Below, one piece after another: positions 16,230 through 18,465 of a stretch of 18,465 nucleotides of DNA. Source of the DNA: MAG-120531 sp963934855 (GTDB taxonomy: Bacteria > Bacteroidota > Bacteroidia > Flavobacteriales > Flavobacteriaceae); the NCBI GenBank assembly GCA_963934855.1, contig CAWWAC010000028.1:1-18465 (forward strand), written 5' to 3'. Under the pieces are notes generated by a model that was not told where the DNA came from, searched no databases, and saw nothing but the letters and a program-made list of their open reading frames with translations. Position 1 is the stretch's first letter, and every line of letters begins with the position of its first letter. Both the position numbers and the translations under genes were made by a program.

Positions 16230-18275
16230 ATGGCCAAAGGTCTAGACACCCTGTATAAAAATCAATCTCTTGTTTACAAGTATATTCTATACGCATTGGT
16301 GGTAGGCCTTATTGTATATTTTTTTCCAAAAGGAGGTAAATTTAAGTATGAGTTTCAAAAGGGAAAGCCTTGGCAACACGAAACTCTTTATGCGCCCTTT
16401 GACTTTAGTATTAAAAAAACACAAGAAGAGATCAGTCTAGAGAATGCCTTAGTGAGTGCACAGCAGATTCCATATTTTATTAAATTTGACAGTGTTTCTA
16501 AGGAACTAAAAGAGACGTTTCTAATAAAGGTAAATGAAAAACTGCAAACTGTTTCTGACTCCAAAGACAGTGCAAAGCTAAAAGCAGTGAGCTTAGATGT
16601 TTTAGACAGTATATATTCTAGAGGACTGGTGGCAAGAACTTCATTAATATCCTTAGGAGAACAAATTTACGTAGTTCAAAATAATAGAGCAGTTCTTAAA
16701 GACCTTTCTTCTTTGCTGACCATCCAGACGCTTCTACCTTATTTAGAGAAGCAATTAAGACAACAGCTGCCAGCTGCCCAAGCCACTTATTTAAAGGATT
16801 TGCTCTTAGAAGGGATAGTGCCTAATATTAATTACGATAGAGAACTGTCAGAAAAGTCAGTAAATGCGACCCTTGCAAATATTTCACTTACCAGAGGTTT
16901 TGTAGATAAAGGGAAGCTTATTATTGCTAAAGGAGCTGTGGTAGAGCAAGATAATTATAAAATATTAGGGTCTTTAAAAGGGGAGTATGAGTCTGAGTTG
17001 TGGACCGCTGCTAATTATTACATTATTCTTTTTGGTTATACATTATTGGTAGCGTTAGTGATGATGATGCTTTTTTTATTCCTAGCTAAATACAGGCCCC
17101 TTATATACAGAGACAACACCCAGCTTACCTTTATTGTTACCAATGTATTTTTAATGGTGCTGCTTACTACCTTGGTGGTGCAATACAATGATTCTTATGT
17201 GTTTGTAGTGCCATTATGCATATTGCCACTGGTGTTAAAAACTTTTTTTGATGCCCGTTTAGGACTTTATGTTCATGTGCTTACAGTTCTTATTTTAGGT
17301 TTTGTAGTGCCCAATAGTTTTGAATTTATTTTCCTTCAAATTATAGCAGGAATAGTGACTATTTTGTCTGTAACCGAGCTTTATAAAAGGGCCAATTTGT
17401 TTATTTCCGTAGGTCAAATTACCATTGTTTATATGTTGGGATATTTCGCTTTTCATATTATTCAAGAAGGTAGTTTTAACAACATTCAATGGCTGGTCTT
17501 TGGACTCTTTGTTCTCAATGGAATGATCACTCTCTTTGCGCAGCCACTTATTTATATTTATGAGAAAGGATTTGGATTGGTGTCTGAGGTGTCTCTTTTA
17601 GAGCTTTCTGACACCAACTCTAAACTACTTAAGGAGCTTTCTAATAAAGCGCCAGGAACCTTTAATCACTCTTTGCAGGTAGCCAATTTGGCAGAAGCCG
17701 CTGCCAATGAAATAGGGGCAAATGCCATGCTGGTAAGAGTGGGCGCTCTCTATCATGATATTGGGAAAATGAATCAGCCTACCTATTTTTCCGAAAACCA
17801 AATTACCTCTGTAAATCCCCACCATGAATTAGACCCTGCAGACAGTGCAAGAATTATTTTAGACCATGTAAAAGATGGAATTGAAATAGCTAAGAAGTAT
17901 AATTTACCAGACAGACTTATAGATTTTATAAGGGTACACCACGGAACCACACAGGTATATTATTTTTACAAAAAAGCCCAAGAGAGTAATCTCCAGGTGT
18001 CTAAAGACCTTTTTACTTATCCTGGCCCCCTTCCTTTCTCTAAAGAGACAGCCATTTTAATGATGGCTGATGCGGTAGAGGCGGCATCTAAAAGTCTTAA
18101 AAATCCTACTTATTTAGAGATAGATGACTTTGTAGAAAAGATTATCAGTGGGCAAATGAATGCCAACCAGTTTGTAAATGCTAATATTACATTTAAAGAT
18201 ATTGAGCTTATTAAAAAGGTACTTAAGGGCAAACTCACTAATATTTACCACCTTAGGGTTGTCTATCCTGAATAA
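16230..18275 (+). CDS. pgpH: PgpH-type 7TM receptor HD phosphodiesterase (c-di-AMP hydrolase)
   Basis: This 681-residue membrane protein has the full PgpH layout. A membrane helix lies at about 16-33. An extracytoplasmic 7TMR-HDED-like domain spans about 40-255. A block of membrane helices follows at about 262-445 (about seven segments, including YYIILFGYTLLVALVMMMLFL). A cytoplasmic HD domain covers about 465-640. The HD domain holds NHSLQVANLAEAAA (His480), the HDIGK motif YHDIGKMNQP (His509-Asp510), HH at 531-532, VHHGTT at 569-574 and MMADAVEAASKS (Asp614), so the metal-binding set looks complete. Characterised family members hydrolyse the second messenger c-di-AMP to pApA and are linked to cell-wall and potassium homeostasis. 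That activity is inferred here. The gene stands alone, divergent from the thiolase gene. No clear terminator follows before the tRNA promoter. Confidence 0.9.
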   Translation: MAKGLDTLYKNQSLVYKYILYALVVGLIVYFFPKGGKFKYEFQKGKPWQHETLYAPFDFSIKKTQEEISLENALVSAQQIPYFIKFDSVSKELKETFLIKVNEKLQTVSDSKDSAKLKAVSLDVLDSIYSRGLVARTSLISLGEQIYVVQNNRAVLKDLSSLLTIQTLLPYLEKQLRQQLPAAQATYLKDLLLEGIVPNINYDRELSEKSVNATLANISLTRGFVDKGKLIIAKGAVVEQDNYKILGSLKGEYESELWTAANYYIILFGYTLLVALVMMMLFLFLAKYRPLIYRDNTQLTFIVTNVFLMVLLTTLVVQYNDSYVFVVPLCILPLVLKTFFDARLGLYVHVLTVLILGFVVPNSFEFIFLQIIAGIVTILSVTELYKRANLFISVGQITIVYMLGYFAFHIIQEGSFNNIQWLVFGLFVLNGMITLFAQPLIYIYEKGFGLVSEVSLLELSDTNSKLLKELSNKAPGTFNHSLQVANLAEAAANEIGANAMLVRVGALYHDIGKMNQPTYFSENQITSVNPHHELDPADSARIILDHVKDGIEIAKKYNLPDRLIDFIRVHHGTTQVYYFYKKAQESNLQVSKDLFTYPGPLPFSKETAILMMADAVEAASKSLKNPTYLEIDDFVEKIISGQMNANQFVNANITFKDIELIKKVLKGKLTNIYHLRVVYPE

Positions 18276-18319
18276 TTTTAATCACATCAAAAATAAAGCT
18301 AAAAAAAGCTATTAAAATG

Positions 18320-18351
18320 TTGTGATATTATGTTGTAAAAAAGTACATTTG
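18320..18351 (+). promoter_or_regulatory. Promoter of tRNA-Ser (Bacteroidota type)
   Basis: TTG (18320-18322) is followed after 21 bases by TACATTTG (18344-18351) and then C, giving TAnnTTTGC, a form often seen at strong stable-RNA promoters in Bacteroidota. The tRNA begins 37 bases downstream, allowing for a short 5' leader to be trimmed by RNase P. Confidence 0.7.
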
Positions 18352-18388
18352 CAACCGCGTTTTAAGACGTAAAATACATTTTGTATTT

Positions 18389-18465
18389 GGAGAGGTGCCG
18401 GAGTGGTAACGGAGCAGATTGCTAATCTGTCGACGGGTAACTGTCGCCAGGGTTCGAGTCCCTGT
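18389..18465 (+). tRNA. tRNA-Ser (anticodon GCU), 3' end cut by window edge
   Basis: The sequence begins with a 5' acceptor strand GGAGAGG and has a D arm. The anticodon arm is CAGAT-TGCTAAT-CTG-like, with GCT in the loop centre, decoding AGC/AGU. The long variable arm has a CGAC/GTCG stem, typical of class II tRNAs. The T arm is CAGGG-TTCGAGT-CCCTG. The window ends just after the T stem, so the 3' acceptor strand is not seen. Confidence 0.93.

Noticed and set aside
18276..18320. Possible terminator after pgpH (ATCACA ... TGTGAT, and AGCT repeats)
   Set aside because: The arms are weak and AT-rich with a loop of over 30 bases and no good T tract. I could not support calling it a terminator.
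1..18465. CRISPR arrays, insertion sequences, prophage or toxin-antitoxin modules
   Set aside because: No direct-repeat arrays, transposase motifs, terminal inverted repeats or paired small toxin/antitoxin frames were seen. Nearly all sequence is explained by core genes.

Overview
The window looks like chromosomal DNA from a Bacteroidota bacterium, most likely a member of the Flavobacteriia. Three things point there. The DNA is AT-rich. Promoters fit the Bacteroidota pattern TTG, 21-22 bases, TAnnTTTG (three good examples). The proteins carry flavobacterial hallmarks, such as ClpC beginning MDDNFSPRV and GyrA with Thr82 in the quinolone-determining region. The genes are mostly core housekeeping genes. 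I see no prophage, insertion sequence, CRISPR array or defence island.

Layout. (1) 1-1758, minus strand: a two-gene selenium unit. mnmH (tRNA 2-selenouridine synthase) is followed 4 bases later by selD (selenophosphate synthetase, cut by the window edge), with a promoter just upstream of mnmH. (2) 1759-2350: a gene-poor gap holding a probable decayed gene remnant on the minus strand. (3) 2351-7281, minus strand: a complete threonine operon, thrA (fused aspartokinase-homoserine dehydrogenase), thrB, thrC. It is preceded by a consensus promoter and a leader of about 165 nt. That leader encodes a 9-residue Thr-rich peptide (MATTATITP) overlapping a GC hairpin and followed by a U-rich tract. This has the appearance of a ribosome-mediated attenuator and is the most interesting regulatory element in the window. 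(4) 7365-10001, minus strand: clpC and its terminator. (5) 10257-14125, plus strand: gyrA, then a secreted TPR protein, ending in a terminator shared with the convergent genes. (6) 14177-16111, minus strand: a thiolase gene followed after 3 bases by an NlpC/P60-type gene whose catalytic Cys is replaced by Ala. (7) 16230-18275, plus strand: a PgpH-type membrane HD phosphodiesterase, expected to degrade c-di-AMP. (8) 18320 to the end: a promoter and a tRNA-Ser(GCU), cut at the right edge.

Working together: SelD makes selenophosphate, which MnmH uses to convert 2-thiouridine to 2-selenouridine in tRNA wobble positions. ThrA, ThrB and ThrC carry aspartate to threonine (ThrA twice; aspartate-semialdehyde dehydrogenase is not here). 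The leader peptide would let threonine supply set transcription of the operon. The strongest candidates for something undescribed are the thr leader architecture and the nucleophile-less NlpC/P60 protein.
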